Positions 53,985 through 63,459 of a stretch of DNA of 64,000 bases are shown here, piece after piece. Positions within the stretch are counted from its first letter, which is position 1; each line of letters starts with the position of its first letter. Under the pieces are notes generated by a model. That model was given only the letters and a program-made list of their open reading frames with translations. It did not search any database and was not told the DNA's origin. Source of the stretch: Leptospiraceae bacterium (GTDB lineage: Bacteria; Spirochaetota; Leptospiria; Leptospirales; Leptospiraceae); assembly GCA_024233865.1 (NCBI GenBank), contig JACKPA010000019.1, positions 47,186 through 111,185 on the forward strand, in the 5' to 3' direction. Position numbers and translations under genes: made by a program.

Positions 53985-56186
53985 ATGAAATCTCCTTCTG
54001 ATGAAAATAATTTTAAAGATGAAAGTCATCAAAACGTTTTACTAACTCAAACTGTGATTGAGACGGTAGGAGACGGTATTACTCTAAGCGGTGAATCCGG
54101 CTATTTTGAAATTTTTAATTCTAAAATGCAAGAAATAACCGGTTATACAAGGTCAGAAGCAAATAGCACAGTTAATTTTATTGATATGCTCTATCCGGAC
54201 TACGAAGAAAGACAAAAGGCGTATTATTTCCTTAATAAATTAAAGAAGGAATTAATTATTGAAGAGCATGAAATTACGATAAGATGCAAGTTGGGGATAA
54301 AAAAAACTTTGCTAGTGACTTCTAAAGTAATTATCTACAACCAAGAAAATTATTTTTTGAGCGCCTATAGGGATATAACAGACCGTAAAAAAGCAGAACA
54401 AAATGTATTAGAAACCTCCCAAAGGCTTACTAGACACAAAGAATTCACACCATTGGGTTATATTGAAAGAGATGAAAGGTTTGTTATAATAGATTGGAAC
54501 TATGCTGCTGAAAGAATTTTTGGTTATACAAAAGAGGAAGCCATTGGAAATAATTCTATTGAATTGCTAGTACCGGAAGGTCAAAAAGAAGACATATATA
54601 AAATTCAAGAACTACTCTTATCTCAACAGGGAGGGAAAAGAAGCATAAATAAAAACATTACCAAAGACGGCAAAACAATAATTTGTAGTTGGTACAACAC
54701 TCCATTGGTTAATGAAAATGGTACAACAGTTGGTGTAGCCTCAATGGTACAAAATATTACGGAAAGAATTGAGATGATTCAAGAGTTAGGAAATGCGAAA
54801 ATTTTGGCAGAGCAAGCAAATAAAGCCAAAAGTTCTTTCCTTGCCAACATAAGCCACGAATTACGAACACCTTTGAATGGTATTTTAGGTTATGCAAGTA
54901 TTTTGATAAATCAGGAAAACCTTACCGAAAAACAAAAAGATTCTATCGAAATCATACGCCGTAGTGGCGAACACTTATTGATACTAATCAATGACATTTT
55001 AGATCTTTCTAAAATAGAAGCTGGAAAAATGGAAATTCTTTATAAAGAATTTAATCTATTAAGTTCTTTAAAAAGTCTAATTGATAATACTCAGATAAGG
55101 ACCGAGCAAAAAGAACTAAAATTTACTTATACTCCACACCCTAAAATTCCCAAAATAGTTTTTGGTGATGAAATTCGTTTAAGACAAATTCTGATAAATT
55201 TATTAGACAATGCCATTAAATATACAAGCAAAGGATATATCAAATTTTCCATATACCCGGTAAAAGAAAAAATAAGATTTATAGTAAAAGATACGGGAAT
55301 TGGTATTGCATCCGAAGAAATAAATAACATTTTCAATCCCTTTCATAGAGTTAAAGACAATTTTAAACAAATTGATGGTGTCGGTTTAGGTTTGTCAATC
55401 AGTCAAAAGCTAGCAAGGTTAATGAATTCAGAGATAGAAGTAAAAAGTAAAACAGACATTGGAAGTAAATTTTGGTTTGATATGGATTTGCCAACAGTCA
55501 ACTCTTTGATAAATTACGAACAGCTTACAACCAATGATGTGATAGGATACACCAATCAAAAATATCAGGTATTAGTGGTTGATGATAAGCAAGAAAACCG
55601 CATGGTATTAAAAGACATTTTGCAAACATTGGATTTTTCCATAACAGAAGCTATTGACGGGATAGATGCCATTCAAAAAGTAAAGATCAAAAAACCGGAT
55701 ATAATTTTTATGGATATAAAAATGCCAAACGTCAACGGATTGGAGGCAACCAAAAAAATTAGAAAGATTCCGCATTTGGAAAATACTATTATAATTGCAA
55801 TTTCCGCCAATGCGTTTGAATATACAATAAAAGAGAGCTTGGAAGCCGGTTGTAACGGATTTATACCTAAGCCTATCACAATAGAAAAAGTCATTAAAGA
55901 AATTAACAAACACCTACCTATTGAATGGATTTATAAAAATGAAAAAGAAATTTCCGGTAAACAAAAAATCGAATCACTAAATATGAAATCGAATGCACAT
56001 ATGTTTTATAAACTCTGTAATCTGATAGAATTCGGAGAGCGGAGCGACATATTTAAAGAACTGGATAGAATTAAAAACGAAGAAAAAGATTTTTTACCAT
56101 TTGTGGACCACGTTCGAAAAATGGTTAAAAACTTTCAGCTAATCAGTGCTCTAAAATTTATAAAAGACCAAATAGATGCGAATTAA
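53985..56186 (+). CDS. PAS-PAS hybrid sensor histidine kinase with receiver
   Basis: Two PAS domains (about 17-140 and 145-270), a HisKA with H291 (ISHELRTPLNGILGY), a HATPase (about 395-505; NLLDNAIKYT, DTGIGI, GVGLGLS) and a receiver with D577 (FMDIKMPNVNG) lie in this order in 733 residues. There are no membrane helices, so it is cytoplasmic and likely senses a small ligand or redox state by PAS. A short helical tail follows the receiver. Its start is 20 bases after the IS-broken kinase. Confidence 0.9.
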   Translation: MKSPSDENNFKDESHQNVLLTQTVIETVGDGITLSGESGYFEIFNSKMQEITGYTRSEANSTVNFIDMLYPDYEERQKAYYFLNKLKKELIIEEHEITIRCKLGIKKTLLVTSKVIIYNQENYFLSAYRDITDRKKAEQNVLETSQRLTRHKEFTPLGYIERDERFVIIDWNYAAERIFGYTKEEAIGNNSIELLVPEGQKEDIYKIQELLLSQQGGKRSINKNITKDGKTIICSWYNTPLVNENGTTVGVASMVQNITERIEMIQELGNAKILAEQANKAKSSFLANISHELRTPLNGILGYASILINQENLTEKQKDSIEIIRRSGEHLLILINDILDLSKIEAGKMEILYKEFNLLSSLKSLIDNTQIRTEQKELKFTYTPHPKIPKIVFGDEIRLRQILINLLDNAIKYTSKGYIKFSIYPVKEKIRFIVKDTGIGIASEEINNIFNPFHRVKDNFKQIDGVGLGLSISQKLARLMNSEIEVKSKTDIGSKFWFDMDLPTVNSLINYEQLTTNDVIGYTNQKYQVLVVDDKQENRMVLKDILQTLDFSITEAIDGIDAIQKVKIKKPDIIFMDIKMPNVNGLEATKKIRKIPHLENTIIIAISANAFEYTIKESLEAGCNGFIPKPITIEKVIKEINKHLPIEWIYKNEKEISGKQKIESLNMKSNAHMFYKLCNLIEFGERSDIFKELDRIKNEEKDFLPFVDHVRKMVKNFQLISALKFIKDQIDAN

Positions 56187-56207
56187 TCCTATCTAATTTT
56201 ACTGTTA

Positions 56208-56621
56208 ATGAATGATTTGATATTATTTCTCCAAAAAACAATTCAAGATGAAATATTAACTCCTGAAAAAAAAAGGGAAATTCAAAAGTTGATTTCTTTA
56301 TATCCAGTTTATAAAGTTGAAAATATTTTAACATATATTTATCAAAAATTCGATTTCAATTTTAAAGAGCCTTTAATAAGCGGGATTAAATTTGCGATCA
56401 TTGGTTCCATTTATGCATCCTTAGATAAAAATATTGATTTGTTAGAACCAAATCAAGAAATATTTATTAATTCTATAATTGAAGATATATGTAAGAATTA
56501 TGAAAGTATAAAAAATAAAATCTACAATGAGACATTGTGGAAAATTGAATCATTTGACTATGGTATAAAAAAAGTATACTATCTTGATTGGCAGATTTTC
56601 TCTTCCGAAAATATCTTTTAA
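56208..56621 (+). CDS. Hypothetical protein
   Basis: This 137-residue protein is rich in Ile, Lys and Asn, mostly helical in look (EKKREIQKLISLYPVYKVE, YASLDKNIDLLEPNQEIFI). I do not recognise it. It ends convergently with map, overlapping the map stop by 4 bases, and follows the hybrid kinase after 21 bases, so it may share its transcript. Confidence 0.55.
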   Translation: MNDLILFLQKTIQDEILTPEKKREIQKLISLYPVYKVENILTYIYQKFDFNFKEPLISGIKFAIIGSIYASLDKNIDLLEPNQEIFINSIIEDICKNYESIKNKIYNETLWKIESFDYGIKKVYYLDWQIFSSENIF

Positions 56622-57400
56622 GAAGGCATAGTTAATACTTCATGTCCAGTCTCGGTTATCAAAATCGTATGTTCAAATTGTGCAGAAAACTTCTGATCTT
56701 TAGTCCTAACGGTCCACTTATCTTTTGTTGAAACAATCACCTCGTATGTTCCTAAATTTACCATTGGTTCAATGGTAAAAGTCATTCCAGGTTGTAATTT
56801 CATAAGCAATCTTTCTTGCCTGAAGTGAGGAATTTGCGGGTCTTCGTGAAAATTTCGCCCAATGCCATGTCCCATTAAATCTCGAACTATTCCATATCCC
56901 CTAGGAGTCAAATAATCATCTATGGCATTGGAAATATCATTCACTCGATTGCCTGGTTTTGCCTGTTCAATACCAATCCACATTGCTCTTTCTGTGTCTT
57001 GAATCAATCTTTGAATCTCAGGGCTAATCTTTCCAACAACAAAAGTTTTTGAAGTATCGCCATGGTAACCATTAAGAACTGGAGTGACATCAACATTGAT
57101 TATATCACCATCTTTCAGTATTTCGTTTGATCTTGGGATTCCGTGACACACCACATCGTTTACAGACGTACATATAGCCTTGGGAAATCCTTTATAATTT
57201 AAAGGAGCTGAACGTGCCCCTCTACTCAAGGTGTATTTATGGCATAAATCATTTAAATACAAAGTGCTGATACCAGGTTTTATAAACCCTTCAATATACT
57301 GTAATAGCTCTGCCGCAAAGCGACCTGCGGCTCTCATCCTCTCTATTTCAGCCTTGTTTTTGATATATACCAATCTTGAACCGTTGTTGTTATTATGCAT
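56618..57400 (-). CDS. map: Methionine aminopeptidase, type I
   Basis: Map removes the first Met from new proteins. The five metal ligands can be seen: the Asp in NVDVTP, Asp in GYHGDTSKT, His in GHGIGRNFHE, Glu in TIEPM and Glu in QFEHTI. I start it at the ATG at 57400, which overlaps the upstream coiled-coil gene by 8 bases; a frame reaching 57454 exists but lies within that gene. The protein is 260 residues, normal for type I. Confidence 0.95.
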   Translation of the reverse strand: MHNNNNGSRLVYIKNKAEIERMRAAGRFAAELLQYIEGFIKPGISTLYLNDLCHKYTLSRGARSAPLNYKGFPKAICTSVNDVVCHGIPRSNEILKDGDIINVDVTPVLNGYHGDTSKTFVVGKISPEIQRLIQDTERAMWIGIEQAKPGNRVNDISNAIDDYLTPRGYGIVRDLMGHGIGRNFHEDPQIPHFRQERLLMKLQPGMTFTIEPMVNLGTYEVIVSTKDKWTVRTKDQKFSAQFEHTILITETGHEVLTMPS

Positions 57401-60400
57401 ACGTTGTCTGATGAGTTTTTGTACTAGTATTGTTGTTATGAATAATGGTGTCAACCATTGATTGTTCCATGTTTAATTTTTCAGAAATTATCTCTGGCGA
57501 CCAATTAAAGTTCTCATATAAATTAATTACGGTTGCCTTTTTCCTTTTCATTATTTCAGAATTGTTTAAACTAGATGATGTCCTTCCTTTATTTTGTTTG
57601 GAAACGGATGTTACAGTATTTACAACTTCTAAAAAAGTACTTAGTTTATGAAACTTTTCTTCTGCATTTTCCAATAATTTTTCCATGTTTAACTTCATTT
57701 CATCTGTTTCGCTTTTCAAGGCTTCGATTCTGTTCTGCAAAGTGGCTATTTGTTTGTGTCTGGTGGACAAATCCATCATAAGATTTTCTACTTTGGCAAA
57801 TTTAGATTCTATGGAACGAATGTCTAAGATTCTATTGTTTAAAACATTCGTTTTTTCCTCTACTATAGATATAGTTTCCAATATATCATTCTCTCTGACT
57901 TCAACTAGCTCTATTTCTTTACTTACGTGATTCAATCTATCAGAAATTTCCAAAGAAGACCTGTTTTGAGATGTAATAACTTCACCAAGTTCGAAAACTT
58001 TTTCGTTTACGCTATGAATTTCAACTAATCTTTTTTCAATATCTGTTTGGATTCTTTGCAAACCTGTTAATTTGTTCTCAAGGACGTTTATAACAGAAAA
58101 CTTTTTATCCAATTCATCTGTTCTTTGATTTATTAAATCAAAGGTATGGTTTACGTTTTCCATTTCTTCCATTAATTCCATGATTCTTGATTTTTGACTA
58201 TCAAGCAATTCTAGATCATATCGTAATTCTCTTCTGGCAGTATCAATAACTTCGCCATTTTTAAGGTATTCGCTAAGCGTTGCCTTTTCATTTTTAATAT
58301 CTTGCAGTGTTTCTACTAAAGATTTTAGGATTGTTTCCGACTTGCTTATGACCGTTTCCGTATCAGAAAATAAACGCGATTGAAGTTCCAATTCAATGAT
58401 TCTATCGGAAATTAAATTTATAGTAGCCTTAATTCTCTCTCCTTCTCGATCTAAATCATCAAAAAGAGACAGTTTAGCTCTTTCCAGTTTTTCCAAATCA
58501 TCATCCACAGAATTTTTCATTTTTACAAAATCTTCTCTGGTGTTATCAAAGCTTGACTTCGTTTTTTCTAAGAATTTGGCATTGGCTCTTTCAATTTCTT
58601 TGAAACTTTTTTGAACTTGCATATTGAAATTTTCTAACTGTCTATCACTATCAACCTTAGCATTTTTTAAACTATGTTCTAGGTTTTGCTTAACATCATT
58701 TACGTATTTTCCAATTCTAAATTCAAGCTGATCCAATTGAAATTGCCCTTTATCCATAAGAATTGTTAATTGGCGAGAAATCTTTTCATCCAAAGTAGTA
58801 TTGAATTGTCCGATTTTTTCTTCTTGTTTTTCAAGCAAAGAATTTCCGGCTTTTTGAACGTCTTCCAAAACATCAGCCGCATCTTCTCTTGCCTTTTCTA
58901 GCTTGGCTTGGACGTCTCTATAAATTTGATCTCCGTAATCCGATAGTAAAGATTCTTGTTTTTCATACAAATTGATAGCTGCTTTTTGGATACGTCCAAC
59001 GGTTTGCTCAGCTTCATACTGTGACCTTTTCATTTTTTCATGAAGTGCTTGAGAAATTCCTTCCGATTGAACATTTAGAGTTTCTATGGCTTTTTTAACG
59101 TTACCATCCAATTGAATTTTTTGTTGGTTGTATTCATTTTTTATCATCTCAGTCATTTCACGACCCTCGACGTGAATATCTCTTAGCCTTTCTACTAAGC
59201 TGTCGATATCTTTAGCCGTGCGACCTTTGACTTTTTCCAATTCAATTGCCCAGTTTTCTGCCAATTGCTCGAGCTTTTGATCCAATTTAATCTTTTCTCG
59301 ATCAAATCCTTGTCCGACCAGGGCGATATCTTTTTCTACCTGGGTAACAATATCTTTTGAAGTTTCCATCAAAGCATTTTTTAAGTCTTCAAAATATTGA
59401 TCTACGGATTTGATTTTTGCAAGAGTGTCGTGACCTAAATCTTTAATTTTACTTTCTATATGCCTCAGGTCTTCAACCAATTCTTCCTTTTTTTGTTCAT
59501 GGACAATGAGTAAACTGTTTTCTAACTCTTCTTTGAGGTTAATAAACTTGTCACGAGTAGCGTTTTCAATGGAAGTTGATGCTCTATCCATTTCTGCTTC
59601 AAAGTTTTTTAATGAATCAAGGATAGAATTTTGCATAATTTTGGCTTCTGCTTGAAAACTTTCTTTTAAAAACCTGTAGTCATTTTCAAATTTATTTATA
59701 TCACTTAATAACTCACTTTTTTGTTTTTGAGCTTCTTTGAACAATTTATTATCAGCTTCCAAATATTTTTCTTGGAAAATTGTAATACTTTTGTTCATTG
59801 TTTCTGCTTGTCTTCTTGTATCGTTTATAATCTCATCTCTTCGTGTTAAAGTTTCAAGGCTTAGAGATTCGATTTCCTGACGAATTGATTCTACCTCGTT
59901 TTTTATACCGGTTAAAAATCCTTCTTTAGTTTGAGAAACCTGATCTAAAATATTTCCAAGTTTATCATCTACTTTTTCTTCAAATTCATCTAATTTTCCG
60001 TCTAAAAACGCATTGGAACGTTCAATTTTATCCTCAACTCTAGTTTCAATTCTTTCCATTTTATCTGTAACGATTTCAGCGGTTTCTTTCAGGCGAATCG
60101 TTTTATTGTCTATAGATTTTTCGGTTTCTTTTAAAATTAGAAAAGAATCATGCATTTTCTGTTCTAATAATTCAACTTTTCCGATAGTGTTTTGGATTAT
60201 ATCATTTGTTTGATTTTGGATTATATCTTTGGAAGAAGTAAGAAACGAGTTCAATTCATGATCAATTTTTTCGGTTTTTGTATCCAAAGCAGAATCCAAC
60301 TCTACTATTTTGGCTGCCAGTGATTCTAAGACATCCTGGGTGCGATTATTTAACCTTTCGTTGAACAGAAATATTAGCCCGTCTACTTCGTCTTTAACTG

Positions 60401-60827
60401 CATCTATATCTTTACTGACTTTTTTAATTTCCTCTCTCTGATTTTGAATTACCTTTAAGCCTTCTTGTATATACTCCGATTCATGTCGAATCTCATTTGT
60501 TAAATTTACCACTCCTGTTAAATCATTGGACAATGCGTCCAAGTTTTCTTTATTTCCTTTTAGAGAGTCCATAAGCATTTTAGCTTCCGTGATTTTATCT
60601 TGAAAATCAGAGATTAACTTTTTTGCCTGTTTATTCATGATTTCCAAATCTATAGTAGAATCTTTAACAGATTGGATTCCGTACATGGCTATATGATTAA
60701 TTTCTTCGTTTATTTTGGATGTATATCTACGTATTTGATTCAATCTATAATTTGAGCGATCCAACTTTCTAAATAATAAAATTACAAATAAACTCGCCAA
60801 AAAAGGAATCAGCAATTCAGTTCCCAT
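57393..60827 (-). CDS. SpiroCoCo-type giant coiled-coil protein
   Basis: An N-terminal membrane helix (about 3-22) is followed by about 1050 residues of heptad-repeat coiled coil, with almost no Pro or Gly, then a C-terminal helix-turn-helix-like segment (RKKATVINLYENFNWSPEIISEKLNMEQSMVDTIIHN). I match it to the spirochaete coiled-coil family by length, N-terminal anchor and layout. These proteins may shape the cell or its flagellar zone. I place the start at the ATG at 60827 with GGGGGA before it; a further in-frame ATG at 60854 has no such site. It overlaps map by 8 bases. Confidence 0.82.
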   Translation of the reverse strand: MGTELLIPFLASLFVILLFRKLDRSNYRLNQIRRYTSKINEEINHIAMYGIQSVKDSTIDLEIMNKQAKKLISDFQDKITEAKMLMDSLKGNKENLDALSNDLTGVVNLTNEIRHESEYIQEGLKVIQNQREEIKKVSKDIDAVKDEVDGLIFLFNERLNNRTQDVLESLAAKIVELDSALDTKTEKIDHELNSFLTSSKDIIQNQTNDIIQNTIGKVELLEQKMHDSFLILKETEKSIDNKTIRLKETAEIVTDKMERIETRVEDKIERSNAFLDGKLDEFEEKVDDKLGNILDQVSQTKEGFLTGIKNEVESIRQEIESLSLETLTRRDEIINDTRRQAETMNKSITIFQEKYLEADNKLFKEAQKQKSELLSDINKFENDYRFLKESFQAEAKIMQNSILDSLKNFEAEMDRASTSIENATRDKFINLKEELENSLLIVHEQKKEELVEDLRHIESKIKDLGHDTLAKIKSVDQYFEDLKNALMETSKDIVTQVEKDIALVGQGFDREKIKLDQKLEQLAENWAIELEKVKGRTAKDIDSLVERLRDIHVEGREMTEMIKNEYNQQKIQLDGNVKKAIETLNVQSEGISQALHEKMKRSQYEAEQTVGRIQKAAINLYEKQESLLSDYGDQIYRDVQAKLEKAREDAADVLEDVQKAGNSLLEKQEEKIGQFNTTLDEKISRQLTILMDKGQFQLDQLEFRIGKYVNDVKQNLEHSLKNAKVDSDRQLENFNMQVQKSFKEIERANAKFLEKTKSSFDNTREDFVKMKNSVDDDLEKLERAKLSLFDDLDREGERIKATINLISDRIIELELQSRLFSDTETVISKSETILKSLVETLQDIKNEKATLSEYLKNGEVIDTARRELRYDLELLDSQKSRIMELMEEMENVNHTFDLINQRTDELDKKFSVINVLENKLTGLQRIQTDIEKRLVEIHSVNEKVFELGEVITSQNRSSLEISDRLNHVSKEIELVEVRENDILETISIVEEKTNVLNNRILDIRSIESKFAKVENLMMDLSTRHKQIATLQNRIEALKSETDEMKLNMEKLLENAEEKFHKLSTFLEVVNTVTSVSKQNKGRTSSSLNNSEIMKRKKATVINLYENFNWSPEIISEKLNMEQSMVDTIIHNNNTSTKTHQTTYA

Positions 60828-60897
60828 CTTTTCCCCCAAGAATAATATAGTCACATTAATTTATATTTACAATCAACCGTTTTTTTAGTAATTTTCT

Positions 60898-60930
60898 AAC
60901 AATCAATGGTGACTTTTTTAGTTGATTGTT
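60898..60930. promoter_or_regulatory. Inverted repeat upstream of the coiled-coil gene
   Basis: AACAATCAA (60898-60906) and its exact complement TTGATTGTT (60922-60930) are separated by 15 bases, with a further ACAATCAAC at 60870-60878. It lies about 70 bases before the ATG and could be an operator, or a weak terminator. The 330-base gap 60855-61185 holds no gene I can see. Confidence 0.35.
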
Positions 60931-61185
60931 AAGCAATGATTTAACAAACTTATAAAAAGGATTTCTTAAGTTCAACTATATTCTTGATTTGTTGATAGAT
61001 TATTTCAAAATAATTTTTAATTGATTACTAATAGGTTTATGTCCCATAATTTTCACAATAAAATATGGTACCCATGGTAAGAAAGGAAGGGTAGGTCTAA
61101 CCCTTTATACTTTTTCCCTATTGAATGTAAATATTAAATACATTTTCAGAAATGAAAGTTTAGTCAATCATATAAACCAATCTAA

Positions 61186-62223
61186 TTATGGTATATCTTC
61201 AAACATATGGATTTTTCCATTTTGAATCAAATAGATTTCATAACTCGTCTTTCCAAAACTATACACTTTTTCAAACATCGCTTTTTGTGAATTTGTTACT
61301 AACTCGTTATACTTTACCCTTAGCGTCAAAGGAAGTTCTTCAAAAGTGATTTTTTGTTCAACTTCAAATCCATCGTCATACGAAAATTCAAGAGAAAGTT
61401 GGCTTTCTTTCCAAGATAGGCGTGTTTCATAGCTGTCGGAAAAAACTTCGGAAGTCAACGCCATACTATCTTGCCGAATAATCTGGATAGAAGCATTCAC
61501 CAACAAAAAGATTCCAGAGATTACCATTGCACTATAACCTATTCTCCTAAACATATTTTCGCTCACGTAAGGTAACAGTTTTTTTACCGTTATAGCTGAG
61601 ATAGTAGCAGCAATGGCTATTGTTATTCCAAAATAAACAGAGTCTTTTGTCGCCAAGCCAAGGCTAAAGTATAAAATGAGTTTGATTAAGTGTAAAAATA
61701 TCTCATTGGCAGCTCTTGTTGCTACAATTTCCTCTTTTGACAATCCATATCTCAAATAAAATTTGTTAAAAATCAAACCAATGGCTCCTGTAATTCCAGA
61801 CACAAATCCTGCAAGAAAACCAATGATTGACAAAACATAATTAGGATAAGGTTTCTGTTGATCAAAAAGTTTTTCCTTTGGTTTAAAAAGTGAAAAAACA
61901 TTTGAAATCAAAAAGATGGCTATAAAAAATTCCAAATAGATTGGATTTGTGTATTTTATTAGGTAGGCACCCAACCAAACGGTAGGAATGGCAAAAGGAA
62001 CAAACCAGTAAAATACTTTCCAATTGATATTTTGTTTGAATACGATAATTTTGGAAGCAGAACTTGCGAATGTACCGATAGTTAAAGCAACCGGAACAGA
62101 AGATAAGGATACAAGTTGCGTTAGACTTGGAATTAAGACAAGACTAGCACCTCCTCCACATATAGAACTAACCCAAAAAGCAATTATGCTCCCAAAAAAT
62201 AACAAAATAATCTTTATTTCCAC
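61186..62223 (-). CDS. TauE/SafE-family permease with C-terminal extension
   Basis: About eight membrane helices (residues 1-250) with the two-fold family pattern (SICGGGASLVLIPSLTQL in half one, FVSGITGAIGLIFNKFYLR in half two) suggest export of a small sulfur or organic anion. A soluble tail of about 85 residues (from RQDSMALTSE) is unusual for the family. The GTG start shares one base with the upstream reductase stop (TAGTG), so both are translated together. Confidence 0.82.
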   Translation of the reverse strand: MEIKIILLFFGSIIAFWVSSICGGGASLVLIPSLTQLVSLSSVPVALTIGTFASSASKIIVFKQNINWKVFYWFVPFAIPTVWLGAYLIKYTNPIYLEFFIAIFLISNVFSLFKPKEKLFDQQKPYPNYVLSIIGFLAGFVSGITGAIGLIFNKFYLRYGLSKEEIVATRAANEIFLHLIKLILYFSLGLATKDSVYFGITIAIAATISAITVKKLLPYVSENMFRRIGYSAMVISGIFLLVNASIQIIRQDSMALTSEVFSDSYETRLSWKESQLSLEFSYDDGFEVEQKITFEELPLTLRVKYNELVTNSQKAMFEKVYSFGKTSYEIYLIQNGKIHMFEDIP

Positions 62224-63248
62224 TAAACCTTCAACACAACTTTCCCTACAGACTTACCGGATTTAAAATACTCCAGAGCTTGCAATGCTTCAAAAAAAGG
62301 GAACACTTTTCCAATTCTTTGAGGTGCTAAATTTAAAGCAATCAATTGCTCAAGCAAAACTGAGAGAAGTTCAAACTTATCCCACAACCAAATTAGATTA
62401 AAACCCATAACAGACTTATTATCAGAAACCAAATTCAAAGGCTCTACCCTTGGTCTTTTCCAATAGTTATAAGCAAGTTTCAGATAGTTTACTCTATCTG
62501 TACTTGGTGTAAAGTCCGCAAAACCATAAACCACCATTCTTCCTGTTGGACTAAGAGCCTTGTAGCTATCATCAAAAATATGCCCTCCGATACATTCCAA
62601 TACTAAATGTAAAGCCTCCTCATTTAGGGTATGTACTAAATCGGAATAGAAGTTTTTACTCCTTACAATTCCAAAGTCATAACCTTCCTCTCTTAAAATG
62701 CTTAGCTTACTAAGGCTACCAACCGTTCCGATGGTTACGGTTCCAAACTTTTTTGCAATCCTATTGGCATAGATTCCGACTCCTCCGGCTCCACTGTGAA
62801 TGAGTACGGTTTGTCCTTTTTTCAAGTTCCCCAATTCAAAAAGTGCGTAGTAGGCAGTTAAAGCTTGGGTAATAAATCCTGCCCCTTCTTCATAAGACCA
62901 GGAGAGTGGGAGTTTTTTAACGTATCTTGAATCAATGTTTAAAAAGGTAGAATAGCCACCAAAACGAGTGACACCCATTACCCTATCTCCACATTGAAAA
63001 TTTTTTACATTTTCACCAACTTCCACAATTTGACCGGAAAATTCAAGGCCGGGTGTAAAGCTCCCTTTAGGTGTTGCGCTATAAAGCCCTAAAATGGCAA
63101 AAATGTCAGCGAAATTCAGTCCGATGGCTTCTACCTTTATGGTGATTTCGTTTACTGACGGATTGCCAATTTCCTCCATAGTAAGCTTCAAGTTTTTAAT
63201 CGAGCCTGTTTTGCATACTTTATAGGTTTGTTTTTGCATTTTCCCCAT
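62223..63248 (-). CDS. Quinone oxidoreductase-like (MDR family) protein
   Basis: A medium-chain reductase without the usual zinc ligands, of the QOR/VAT1-like branch: GLNFADIFAILGLYSATP, PGLEFSGQIVEVGENV, GAGGVGIYANRIAKKFG (NADPH site) and VLECIGGHIFDDSYKALSPTGRMVVYG. It has 341 residues. It probably reduces enones or quinones; the substrate is not known. A second ATG at 63239, with GGGG just before, might be the true start. It runs into the permease gene. Confidence 0.85.
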   Translation of the reverse strand: MGKMQKQTYKVCKTGSIKNLKLTMEEIGNPSVNEITIKVEAIGLNFADIFAILGLYSATPKGSFTPGLEFSGQIVEVGENVKNFQCGDRVMGVTRFGGYSTFLNIDSRYVKKLPLSWSYEEGAGFITQALTAYYALFELGNLKKGQTVLIHSGAGGVGIYANRIAKKFGTVTIGTVGSLSKLSILREEGYDFGIVRSKNFYSDLVHTLNEEALHLVLECIGGHIFDDSYKALSPTGRMVVYGFADFTPSTDRVNYLKLAYNYWKRPRVEPLNLVSDNKSVMGFNLIWLWDKFELLSVLLEQLIALNLAPQRIGKVFPFFEALQALEYFKSGKSVGKVVLKV

Positions 63249-63459
63249 GATTCTATTGGCATTTCGCTATAATATTGCAAATTAGCAAAGCAACTTTTGA
63301 AAGAAATAAAGTAAATAGTTGACTCTTTTTTTGTGCATTATTTCTTCAATTCTTCCATGGGTAGTTTAAAGGATTTTTCCTAAACCGTTTTTTCCTGGTA
63401 CATTTAATTAGTTGTCTCATAAAGAAAGGTTGAAATCCTAACAAAATAGGAGAGAAATT

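Noticed and set aside
57400..57454. Longer map start (TTG/ATG upstream)
   Set aside because: The extra 18 codons lie inside the coiled-coil gene and are not like other Map N-termini; the ATG at 57400 is preferred.
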